Source: Flectobacillus sp. (GTDB taxonomy: Bacteria > Bacteroidota > Bacteroidia > Cytophagales > Spirosomataceae). From it: a stretch of DNA of 10,718 nucleotides. The stretch's first letter is position 1. Each line of letters starts with the position of its first letter. Under the pieces are notes generated by a model. The model did no database searches, was not told the origin of the DNA, and worked only from the letters and a program-made list of their open reading frames with translations. Where the stretch lies: positions 1 through 10,718 of the forward strand of contig JARXAV010000294.1 of NCBI GenBank assembly GCA_029865665.1. The letters are read 5' to 3'. Below are positions 1 through 7,003 of the stretch, in pieces. Made by a program: the position numbers and the translations under genes.

Positions 1-1245
1 TTGATTGACCGTCAACAATAATTCCTGAATCAACAATTGTTTTTTAAGACCCTCATTTGCTGGATTAAGTGCTTTCGCTTTACTAAGTAGTTCATTTGCT
101 TTCGCAAAATCTTGCTCCACATAGGCTAAGTATGAGCCAGCCGTAAGCCAATAAGCTTTATTCAGCAAAACAGGGTTATCAATACATTTTTCCGTAAATG
201 CTTGTAATTTATCCCAGTAGGTCAGAGCCTTACTTTTATTCGCCTTCACCAGCGCTTCATCAGGTTCTTCTCCCCAAAAGCTTGTTTGCTTATAGTAAAA
301 ACGCTCATTTTTATTGATTTCTCTCGCCATTAATAATTCAACAAGCGGGTTCGCTGGTTCAAGAGCAACGATTTGTTCTAAGGCATCTAAACCCTCTACC
401 CCATCTCGTATGCCATTAAAAGCATACACGGCTGCTTTTTCGTGATTACTGCGACACAAACGCAAAGCACCTTCCTGAAAACCAATGCCATGACTACGAA
501 TACTCAAATCCGCCTCTCTTCTGCGGGAAGGACAACGTTCGAACACTTGAGCAAAATCATAAAATGCCTGTACAGAATCCCCTAACATGAGTTCTGCCCC
601 TGCTTTTCGAGACAAAGCCCAATCAGATATATAAGTTTTTGATTTAAGCGGAAGTATATTTTTTTGATAGATTCCAATCACCTCTTGCCAATTTCCTTGC
701 ATAGCTACTGCCTTAATAGCTTGGAATAGATAACGTTCTTTTATGAAAGGGTCTTTCGTTATCGCAGCGAGAGCTAATGGCTTTGTAGCCAATTGTTCTA
801 AAGCAAGCGTATCTACTGTCGATTCGGATAAATAGTCTTCACTTGCTGAAACCGTTGCATCAAGCTCTTTTGCATACGCCAAATAATCAAGTGCTTCTGT
901 ATTTTTTGTTTTCTTTAAATAGCTTTGTAAAGATTGTCCCGTGTCATAAAGCGACGAAAGGATATTCTTTCCAGAAACGTTTCCTTTACAATAGTCACTC
1001 CAAGCCTTCTGATTGACTTGTTTAGCCACATCAAGGGTATCGTCATAATTATCTTCATCGTAAAAAAAGCTATTCGATAGATAATAACGTTTGTCGCCAG
1101 CCTGTGTATGGCTACTTTCGGGCATAAAAAAACTTAGGAATTCATCGTAGTCAGCCATACCTGGGCCACACGCAAGAAGTGTGAAGATGGCTAAAATCTT
1201 AGCAGACTTACTTGACAATCTGAAATAGTTGTGAAATTTGTTCAT
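1..1245 (-). CDS. TPR-type lipoprotein of unknown function (partial, runs off the left edge)
   Basis: The reading frame is open from an ATG at 1245 to base 1 (415 codons, no stop), so the C-terminus lies outside the window. A TAG stands in frame a few codons upstream, which makes this ATG the earliest possible start. The N-terminus is a lipoprotein signal: basic residues, a hydrophobic stretch at about 17-25, and the lipobox LLAC with Cys26, followed by GPG and an acidic segment (MADYDE). The predicted place is the cell envelope. The mature part is helix-rich. Residues about 364-396 (AYWLTAGSYL then YVEQDFAKANELL and ALNPAN) look like a tetratricopeptide repeat, and about 168-240 looks like a weaker one. 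The start overlaps the end of the upstream lipoprotein gene by 38 bp, so the two are almost certainly co-transcribed and perhaps translationally coupled. I do not recognise a named family; a protein-protein interaction or scaffold role is inferred only from the TPR-like helices. Confidence 0.8.
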   Translation of the reverse strand, partial: MNKFHNYFRLSSKSAKILAIFTLLACGPGMADYDEFLSFFMPESSHTQAGDKRYYLSNSFFYDEDNYDDTLDVAKQVNQKAWSDYCKGNVSGKNILSSLYDTGQSLQSYLKKTKNTEALDYLAYAKELDATVSASEDYLSESTVDTLALEQLATKPLALAAITKDPFIKERYLFQAIKAVAMQGNWQEVIGIYQKNILPLKSKTYISDWALSRKAGAELMLGDSVQAFYDFAQVFERCPSRRREADLSIRSHGIGFQEGALRLCRSNHEKAAVYAFNGIRDGVEGLDALEQIVALEPANPLVELLMAREINKNERFYYKQTSFWGEEPDEALVKANKSKALTYWDKLQAFTEKCIDNPVLLNKAYWLTAGSYLAYVEQDFAKANELLSKAKALNPANEGLKKQLLIQELLLTVNQ

Positions 1246-2278
1246 TGGAATAAAGAGCTAAACTGGACGGATCGAGATGATATAAGGCAAATGTAAGTTT
1301 TTGATTCGAGATTTTTTTACTTAATAAAGCACTTCCTTTCAAAAGGTTATCAAAAGGTACTTCCTCTATCTTGATTACATCGCCTTTACGAAGTGATATT
1401 CCCAAAGCATGAGTATCCTTGAGCAACATAAATTGGTGATTGTTGAGCGAACTAAGAGGCAAAGCTTTGCCCAATAAGTCTTTCTCGCTCAAATTATTGA
1501 TGAAATACAAAAAACGATTATTTCGATAAACGATTCCCCAGTGGAACAATGGCATCACTAAATCTAAAGAAAGAGGATAACGGTCTAGTTCATCAATATA
1601 TTTCGTTAATACCGCAGGGTCATAGATTGAATTGGAATTTCCGAGCAGTTTCCAGTCCGCCATGTTATAACTCATTAACATTCCCCTGTGAACTGGAGGT
1701 ACTCCTGTGATGGTACTGTACTTAATTTGATGCAAGCGAATTGTAGCAGACAAAGACGACGTTTTAGACTTCAAATGAGTTAATAAAGAAAAATAGTTTC
1801 GCTTTGTTGACTTTGTCCAATCGCAATCTATTTGTAGTTCTTTAACCCCTGGCTCATTCAGTCCAAAAGTAGTTACTTGAAGCTCATGTACTCGTTGAGC
1901 AATTCGTTCAGCAAGCATTAGTACTTGTTGCTTCGTTAAGTTCGATAAAGTTTGATTAGTGATATATACGACGGGAATAATCTTCGTTCCAACAGGAATG
2001 GGCGAAGATTTTGTCACCAAAGCTTTAGCAATAGGTTTATGAGAAATGGGATCCCAATCAACGTCAAAAAATTTAACGTAAATTACTTTTACACGATTAG
2101 CTACAAGTATCTTTTTTTCACGTGATGAAAGTTGAAAGTTTGTTTTCCAATAGTAAAACGCAGGGCTTACCTCCTTTGCTGGTGTATTTTCTGAACACGA
2201 AAATAGCACAAAACAACCTACCAGAGATAGCCCAATGCCAATACTATTTTTTAGAAACCATCGACGATGTAACTTCAT
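1208..2278 (-). CDS. Envelope lipoprotein with Tat-like signal, possible TIM-barrel (DUF3142-like) body
   Basis: Starting at the ATG at 2278 the protein has 356 residues. An in-frame ATG at 2332 would add 18 residues, but it would deepen the overlap with the upstream siroheme gene from 35 to 89 bp and bury the signal peptide, so I prefer 2278. The first residues MKLHRRWFLKNSIG contain RRxFLK, which resembles a twin-arginine motif. A hydrophobic core follows, then a lipobox LFSC with Cys28, so this is predicted to be a lipidated envelope protein. The mature part begins with an FYYWKTNF segment. It contains KVIYVKFFDVDWDP and later ELQIDCDWT, beta-strand-like segments with acidic ends that recall glycoside-hydrolase-like TIM barrels such as DUF3142. 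That resemblance is from memory and weak, and no catalytic pair is established. It lies between the siroheme gene and the TPR lipoprotein gene and overlaps both, which suggests one operon. The function is unknown; a paired role with the TPR lipoprotein is an inference. Confidence 0.82.
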   Translation of the reverse strand: MKLHRRWFLKNSIGIGLSLVGCFVLFSCSENTPAKEVSPAFYYWKTNFQLSSREKKILVANRVKVIYVKFFDVDWDPISHKPIAKALVTKSSPIPVGTKIIPVVYITNQTLSNLTKQQVLMLAERIAQRVHELQVTTFGLNEPGVKELQIDCDWTKSTKRNYFSLLTHLKSKTSSLSATIRLHQIKYSTITGVPPVHRGMLMSYNMADWKLLGNSNSIYDPAVLTKYIDELDRYPLSLDLVMPLFHWGIVYRNNRFLYFINNLSEKDLLGKALPLSSLNNHQFMLLKDTHALGISLRKGDVIKIEEVPFDNLLKGSALLSKKISNQKLTFALYHLDPSSLALYSNEQISQLFQIVK

Positions 2279-2831
2279 TAAGAATTCTGATTTTATCTTG
2301 GAAATCGCCCTTAATAGATTTTCTAATTTCACGTAAATTTTCTAATAATGTTTGAATATCACTCGGTATAATATCATCCAAGAACTCCCTCATTCGTTTA
2401 GCCATCGTTGGCGATTTACCATTGGTTGATATGGCAATTTTCAAATCCCCTTTCTGAACGATTGACCCTAAATAAAAATCGCACAAATGAGGAGTATCCG
2501 CTACGTTACATAACAAATGCCGACTAGCGGCAACATCCTTTATACGAGCATGTAAGGTAGGGCTATCTGTTGCCAAAATTACCACATCTTTCTCCTCCAA
2601 ATCAGCCCATTCAAAATTACGTTCTTGTAAAATTACCTGAGGATAATCCTTTACAAAATCTAATAATTCTTGACGGAACATTCCTGCAACAACCGTCACC
2701 TTTGCCTCTGGACTATTGACTAATACAGCCGCCAATTTTTCTAATCCGACATTGCCTCCACCAACAATCAATAAGTTAAGCGATTCTAACTTTAAAAATA
2801 TAGGAAATAATTTATTTTGACTCTCCATCAT
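2244..2831 (-). CDS. Precorrin-2 dehydrogenase / sirohydrochlorin ferrochelatase (siroheme synthase N-domain)
   Basis: This 195-residue cytoplasmic protein matches the stand-alone siroheme synthase domain (Met8p, SirC, CysG N-terminal family). That family oxidises precorrin-2 to sirohydrochlorin with NAD and, in bifunctional members, inserts iron to give siroheme for sulfite and nitrite reductases. A Rossmann nucleotide-binding loop is seen as LIVGGGNVGLEKL at about 21-33. The segment CNVADTPHLCDF at 108-119 carries Asp112, which lines up with the catalytic Asp104 of CysG. It is followed by the family motif ISTNGKSP at 134-141. By hand alignment, Thr136 occupies the position of the CysG phosphoserine Ser128. 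The helical C-terminus from about 145 is typical, and the methyltransferase half of CysG is absent. ATG at 2831 is directly followed by a second ATG; there is no clear Shine-Dalgarno site. The 3' end overlaps the next gene by 35 bp. No sulfate or nitrite reduction genes are in the window. Whether the chelatase activity is present cannot be told from sequence. Confidence 0.93.
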   Translation of the reverse strand: MMESQNKLFPIFLKLESLNLLIVGGGNVGLEKLAAVLVNSPEAKVTVVAGMFRQELLDFVKDYPQVILQERNFEWADLEEKDVVILATDSPTLHARIKDVAASRHLLCNVADTPHLCDFYLGSIVQKGDLKIAISTNGKSPTMAKRMREFLDDIIPSDIQTLLENLREIRKSIKGDFQDKIRILNEVTSSMVSKK

Positions 2832-3175
2832 GTTTTATTTTCGATACTATTTTTTAAGCTTATTTCAGAAATAAGCTGTATTTTAACAAAAAGATAACCG
2901 CAACAACGTCAAGAAAGTTACAAATATTCTGTAAAAGTCGCTAATTCAGGGAAATCTAATCCAATCGAAATAGCAGAAACTTACTTTTTTTAAAACCGAA
3001 TAAAAACTTTAAAAACTTTTCTATGGTTAATCGCTTTTCTTAGATTAAATTTACCTGACTAAAAACTCTAATGCAGTGGAGTACGGCTGTTCAATTGAGG
3101 CATTTTAGTTTTAAGAATTATTCATGTGTTCGGATTTTGATCTTAACCTAAACTTTTTCTCTAATCATATACCCT
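2832..3175. other. Divergent intergenic region between the siroheme gene and the T9SS protein gene
   Basis: This 344-bp AT-rich stretch has no plausible gene in any frame. It must hold the promoters of two divergent transcription units. On the minus side, a TTGACG at about 2910 is followed by AT-rich sequence and then the palindrome at 2857-2877. On the plus side, TAAATTTA near 3045 is one base off the Bacteroidota -7 box TAnnTTTG but has no clear partner -33 box. The remainder, about 3050-3175, shows no hairpin or repeat that I can support. No Shine-Dalgarno sequence precedes the ATG at 3176. Confidence 0.55.
2857..2877. promoter_or_regulatory. Perfect 21-bp palindrome upstream of the siroheme gene (candidate operator)
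   Basis: The arms AGCTTATTTC and GAAATAAGCT are exact reverse complements around a single central A at 2867. The site ends 26 bp before the siroheme start codon at 2831, where a repressor site would overlap or follow the promoter. Neither side has a convincing run of T on the strand that a terminator would need, so a protein-binding operator fits better than an intrinsic terminator, although an RNA hairpin in the 5' leader is also possible. It does not match the CRP (TGTGA/TCACA) or FNR (TTGAT/ATCAA) half-sites. The regulator is unknown. Confidence 0.5.
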
Positions 3176-5878
3176 ATGAGCACCATTACTCAGAAATCTT
3201 TTTTTGCTTTGTTGTTCTTAGCGTCATCGCTATTTTCATGGGCAAAAACTTCATCAGTAAGTGATGACAAATTACCTTATAAATCAGGTACCATTGCTGT
3301 ACCTACTCCACCTACAATTATAGGTGCGACACCAGAGTCTTGTGGGTACCAGTTTGCTAATGACCCAACAAGTTTCGTTAAGTTGGTGCTTAGTGGTTGT
3401 GAAGGAAGAACACCAAAATGGTATGATTCAAATGGAATTGTGCTTGCCGAAGGGAAAAACCCTTTTTTCATTTCTATCACTGCCGATAAAACGGTATACG
3501 CAACTTGTACTGATGGTGACGGAGAGAGCTTACCTTCTGCTCCTATCGTAGCTAAATACGTAAAGGCTCCCGCTACAGCTCCATCAATTACGATTGATGG
3601 CGACAGTAAATATAGTGTTAAATGTGAGGGTCAGTTAATGACATTGAAATCTAGCGAGACGAACCCTAGCTATGTGTACGAGTGGATTCAAAGTCCAACG
3701 AGCCTTCCTGGCGGACAGATCACTATTTTTAGAGACGGTGCTGGTTATGGTTACGGGCAAGGAACGTCCACACTCACAACCGCCGTTGGTGGTAGTTTTC
3801 ACTTAATGCTATACTCACCAGAATGTCCTGCGGTGAAACGTTATGCGACCAACAATGTGTATGCTAACTTTTTAACAAATCCGTCAAAACCAAAAATCAC
3901 TGGCGATTCTACTTTCTGTGGAGATAAGTCAACCAATTTGAATGCATCTAGTATCCGTGCTGGCTCTAGTGTCTTTAATGATAAAATGACTTTTAATTGG
4001 TACTTGAATGGCATTAAGCAAGACTCTGTTAAAACGAGTTCTATCAGAAATATTACCGTAACTACTTCAACGCAGGTTCAAGCAATCTATATGCAAGAAG
4101 GACAAACATGTGTTTCTCCTTTATCTGATACTTATAAAGTTAGAGCATTAGAAGCGTCACCAAAACCTACTATTACCGCATCAAAGAAAGGAGCAGCAAT
4201 TTGTCAAGGAGACAGCTTAACATTAGTATCAACGACTGCATTCGCTTACAAATGGAATACAGGAGTCACAACCGCTACTATTGCAGGCATTAAAGCTAAG
4301 GCAAAATATACGGTTCAAACTTATAGCAAGGATGGATGTATTTCTCCAATGTCAGATACCGTAAGTATTACTGTTTACACAAGACCTGTTAAGCCAAGCA
4401 TTACTTCTTCTAAAGCGAACGCAACAATTTGTCAAGGAGACACATTGAGCTTGACATCAAGTGCTGGTTTCAAATACTTGTGGAACAATGGAAGTACTAA
4501 CCGTATTATTGCAGGAATCAATAAGGTAGCAACTTATAGTGTACAAACAATTGACACAAACGGCTGTGTCTCGGATAAATCTGATTCATTAGTAATAAAA
4601 GTAAATGCTTTACCGGCAAAACCAGTTATCACTGCTAGCGGAGCTACTTCATTCTGTGATGGATTCTCTGTTACCTTAACATCTAGTCCAGAGCTTTCTT
4701 ACTCTTGGAGTAATTTAAGTACTACTCGCAGCATTGATATAACAAAAAGTGGTGTGTTCTCATTAACAGTAAAAGATGTAAACGGATGTGTGTCTCCTAA
4801 ATCAGATGCAGTAACCGTAACGGTTTTTGCACTTCCAGCAAAACCAACCATTACAGTTAAAGGGCAAACAACTTTCTGTGCTGATAAATCTGCTACTCTT
4901 GAAGCATCTGATTTAACAAATGGAGAGTTAACGAAATTCAAATGGAATACTAACGAAGTTTCAAAATCAATTACGGTTAGAAACTCTGCTCCTTACAACG
5001 TCGTGGTAATTGACCCACGTGGTTGTGTTTCACCAGTATCTGATGTAGTAACTATCACAGTACTCCCGCTACCTGCGGCACCAACTATCGCATTTGACGG
5101 AGCAGATTTTGGAGGAAAATCATCGGCTATTTTCTGTGCAAGAGATAATACAGATTACACTAAATTAAATGGTGTAAACATGATTGCTACTAGTAATTTT
5201 GAAGTAACTTGGAGTGATGGAACCGTAGGAAAAGTACTAAGTGCAGTTAAGAAATCTGGTGATTATACGGCAATAGCTACTCAGAAATATACGGATGGTA
5301 ATGCTTGCGTATCGTTGAAATCAGCAATATTAACTGTATTAGTAAAAGAAAATCCTGATGTAGTTGCTTCTGGAGCAACAATCACCAAAGATGGTTCGTT
5401 TATTTTAAAAGCAGTAAACTTCCCTGATGGAGGAAACTATGAATGGAAATATAGCGGTGCTGTTGTAACAGATGCTAATAATGCCGCCGTAACGACTGCA
5501 AGTGTGAAAGTATCTAAATATGGAGACTACATTGCTAGAAGACAAATTGTTTATACTGTGCCTGCTCCAATGAATCAGTTAGTTTGTTATTCAGATTATG
5601 TAAAACCTTTCACATTTAAAGAAGATCCTGACTTCAAAGGTTTATCAATTTATCCAAACCCTGGTAACGGAGCCTTTACATTAGAATCATTGGATAATCT
5701 TAAAAATGTTGAAGTCTCAATTTATGACTTATTCGGTAGAATCATTTGGTCTAAAACATTTACAAGTCTTACAACTAAAACTCCTGTTGATTTAACTAAC
5801 CAACCAATAGGAACATATTTATTACGTTGTAAAGCAGATGGTTTCGATGTCACAAAGAGAATCATTACGAATAGATAA
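3176..5878 (+). CDS. Secreted Ig-like repeat protein with T9SS type A C-terminal sorting domain
   Basis: This 900-residue protein carries a Sec signal peptide (Lys7, hydrophobic 9-22, probable cleavage after SWA at 23). The body is a chain of Ig-like units resembling the CHU_C-associated Ig_7 type. Typical units open with KPxIT then FC or ICxGxS, have a central YxW, and close with GCVSPxSDxVxITV. Units start at about 46, 134, 237, 329, 405, 481, 555 and 634, with a degenerate one from about 726. Each central unit has two cysteines (343/388, 419/464, 494/538, 568/617) that could form a disulfide. Residues 823-900 are a type IX secretion C-terminal domain: LSIYPNPGNGAFTLE, then VSIYDLFGRIIW, then PIGTYLLRC and a KRI end. 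The family is exported by Sec, crosses the outer membrane through T9SS, loses the C-terminal domain and is released or anchored on the surface. No enzymatic domain is visible, so an adhesin or structural role is inferred. It is transcribed alone and ends at a strong terminator. Confidence 0.93.
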   Translation: MSTITQKSFFALLFLASSLFSWAKTSSVSDDKLPYKSGTIAVPTPPTIIGATPESCGYQFANDPTSFVKLVLSGCEGRTPKWYDSNGIVLAEGKNPFFISITADKTVYATCTDGDGESLPSAPIVAKYVKAPATAPSITIDGDSKYSVKCEGQLMTLKSSETNPSYVYEWIQSPTSLPGGQITIFRDGAGYGYGQGTSTLTTAVGGSFHLMLYSPECPAVKRYATNNVYANFLTNPSKPKITGDSTFCGDKSTNLNASSIRAGSSVFNDKMTFNWYLNGIKQDSVKTSSIRNITVTTSTQVQAIYMQEGQTCVSPLSDTYKVRALEASPKPTITASKKGAAICQGDSLTLVSTTAFAYKWNTGVTTATIAGIKAKAKYTVQTYSKDGCISPMSDTVSITVYTRPVKPSITSSKANATICQGDTLSLTSSAGFKYLWNNGSTNRIIAGINKVATYSVQTIDTNGCVSDKSDSLVIKVNALPAKPVITASGATSFCDGFSVTLTSSPELSYSWSNLSTTRSIDITKSGVFSLTVKDVNGCVSPKSDAVTVTVFALPAKPTITVKGQTTFCADKSATLEASDLTNGELTKFKWNTNEVSKSITVRNSAPYNVVVIDPRGCVSPVSDVVTITVLPLPAAPTIAFDGADFGGKSSAIFCARDNTDYTKLNGVNMIATSNFEVTWSDGTVGKVLSAVKKSGDYTAIATQKYTDGNACVSLKSAILTVLVKENPDVVASGATITKDGSFILKAVNFPDGGNYEWKYSGAVVTDANNAAVTTASVKVSKYGDYIARRQIVYTVPAPMNQLVCYSDYVKPFTFKEDPDFKGLSIYPNPGNGAFTLESLDNLKNVEVSIYDLFGRIIWSKTFTSLTTKTPVDLTNQPIGTYLLRCKADGFDVTKRIITNR
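3884..5068 (+). repeat. Five tandem Ig-like coding repeats, period about 74-92 residues
   Basis: The units begin at residues 237, 329, 405, 481 and 555 of the secreted protein, so the last three steps are 76, 76 and 74 codons. The two units at 329 and 405 are the closest pair. They share an identical 18-bp stretch around CAATTTGTCAAGGAGACA at 4197-4214 and 4425-4442, exactly 228 bp (76 codons) apart. The rest of the repeats have diverged at DNA level, so this is an old duplication series with one more recent or more conserved pair. Confidence 0.8.
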
Positions 5879-5892
5879 CATATAGTTTGTAT

Positions 5893-5931
5893 AAAAAAGG
5901 GGCTACTTTACGATAAAGTAGTCCCTTTTTT
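5893..5931. terminator. Bidirectional intrinsic terminator between the convergent T9SS and EamA genes
   Basis: A 12-bp stem (5899-5910 with 5914-5925, one G-U pair) closes a CGA loop. It is flanked by six A on the left (5893-5898) and six T on the right (5926-5931), so a U-tract follows the hairpin on both strands. It lies 15 bp after the stop of the plus-strand gene and about 15 bp after the stop of the minus-strand transporter gene, so it can end both transcripts. Confidence 0.93.
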
Positions 5932-5945
5932 ATGGGTAAATTTTC

Positions 5946-6860
5946 CTACTTTTTCCCCTTCCACGAAATCATCAATACGCCTCCTAATACAATTATAGTT
6001 CCAATTACTTGCCATACATTAATTTTTTCTCCTAAGAAAGAAGAAGCCATTACAATGGTAGCGACAGGACCTATACTACCAATAATGGACGCATTAGAAG
6101 AACCTATTCGCCGAATACCTTCCGAAATCATAAACGAAGGAATCACCGTTGTAAAAATGGCCATTACGATAGATAAGCAGTAAACTTCCATAGGCAAACT
6201 AAATAAACCATGTCCCACACTTATCCAATAATGGATTACAACCATCCCCGTTGAAATCAACATGGCATAACACGTAAAACGCTGTGGCCCTACTCTTGGA
6301 ATCATCTCCCCACTTCCCATCAAATACAAGGCATAAGTAAAGGCACTCAAAAAAACCAATGATGCACCAATGATTACGTTCTTTTGCATCCCAATCTGTA
6401 AATCTGGGATGAAGGCAATAAACACCCCGATGTAGGTAATAACTAACGCTAGATATTGTATTTTTTGAATCTTTTTATTCAAGAAAATACCAGATAAAAT
6501 TACCACAATCGTTGGATAAACAAACAGTACAATTCGTTCGATGGCAGCGGTAACGTAGCTCAAACCCCAGAAATCAAAAATAGAAGCTAGGTAATAACCC
6601 ACTAAACCAATCAGTAACATCCAAATCCATTCCTTCTTGCTTAGTTTGGGAACATCTTCCTGTTTTCTATTTTGAAAAAATAGAATTACGAGATAAAATG
6701 GTGCAGAAAATAACATACGCAATGCCAGTAAGGAAACAGCATCGGCATGATAATGGATAAAATTATACCGTACTAAAATGGCTTTCCCTGCAAAAAATAC
6801 AGCACCTAGAAAGACCAAAATAGCTCCAACTAAAAATTTCGATTTCATTTGATTAAGCAT
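5946..6860 (-). CDS. EamA-family (DMT superfamily) transporter
   Basis: This 304-residue integral inner-membrane protein has about ten hydrophobic segments in two homologous halves (about 10-150 and 162-300), the EamA duplication typical of drug/metabolite transporters. The first half ends with SYVTAAIERIVLFVYPTIVV and then GIFLNKK; the second ends with IGSSNASIIGSIGPVATIV and then FLGEKI. These are the family pattern of a conserved Pro helix followed by a loop containing E-K or N-K-K. Members export amino acids, nucleosides or other small metabolites, but the substrate cannot be read from the sequence. ATG at 6860 gives MLNQMKSKF; an in-frame ATG at 6848 would give MKSKF, an equally good membrane-protein start. 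The gene lies downstream of der on the same strand, but a terminator ends only about 13 bp before the 6860 start, so its expression depends on readthrough or on a promoter inside or upstream of that hairpin. The 3' end faces the T9SS gene across the shared terminator. Confidence 0.9.
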   Translation of the reverse strand: MLNQMKSKFLVGAILVFLGAVFFAGKAILVRYNFIHYHADAVSLLALRMLFSAPFYLVILFFQNRKQEDVPKLSKKEWIWMLLIGLVGYYLASIFDFWGLSYVTAAIERIVLFVYPTIVVILSGIFLNKKIQKIQYLALVITYIGVFIAFIPDLQIGMQKNVIIGASLVFLSAFTYALYLMGSGEMIPRVGPQRFTCYAMLISTGMVVIHYWISVGHGLFSLPMEVYCLSIVMAIFTTVIPSFMISEGIRRIGSSNASIIGSIGPVATIVMASSFLGEKINVWQVIGTIIVLGGVLMISWKGKK

Positions 6861-6873
6861 TAGGTTTTAAAAC

Positions 6874-6903
6874 AAAAAAGACCCTTCTCACAGGAGAAAG
6901 GTC
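6874..6903 (-). terminator. Intrinsic terminator downstream of der, abutting the EamA start
   Basis: Read on the minus strand, arms 6903-6894 and 6889-6880 pair over 10 bp (one T-G wobble, which is a C-A mismatch on the plus strand) around a CTGT loop. Six T follow (6879-6874). The asymmetry shows it works for minus-strand transcripts, that is, after der, whose stop codon lies 100 bp upstream. Only about 13 bp separate the T-tract from the transporter start at 6860. Confidence 0.85.
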
Positions 6904-7003
6904 TCTTACTAGCGTAAAGTCATTTAGCACAAGAAGCCATCCTCAGTTCCGAAGAGTGAGTAAAGCGAGCCAAGAAATTACTAAAATCATTTGCATTGGT
7001 ATC

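Noticed and set aside
2122..2355. Plus-strand open frame of 77 codons
   Set aside because: It lies opposite the start of the Tat-like lipoprotein gene and the end of the siroheme gene, has no family resemblance, and is explained by the antisense frame of real genes.
2857..2877. Palindrome considered as an intrinsic terminator
   Set aside because: No adequate T-run follows on either strand, there is no plus-strand gene before it, and on the minus strand it stands in front of a gene rather than behind one.
3277..3551. Two short open frames (minus 3277-3480, plus 3324-3551) inside the T9SS protein gene
   Set aside because: Both overlap the signal-to-Ig part of a well supported 900-residue gene in other frames and show no domain of their own.
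4699..4941. Minus-strand open frame of 80 codons
   Set aside because: It is antisense to the Ig-like repeats; its composition is the mirror of that Thr/Ser/Val-rich region.
3884..5068. Regular repeats considered as a CRISPR array or DNA satellite
   Set aside because: The repeat is in frame, about 228 bp long and conserved as protein (Ig-like units), with no short exact repeats and spacers.
5932..6183. Plus-strand open frame of 83 codons after the bidirectional terminator
   Set aside because: It is antisense to the C-terminal half of the EamA transporter gene and begins right at the terminator; no independent support.
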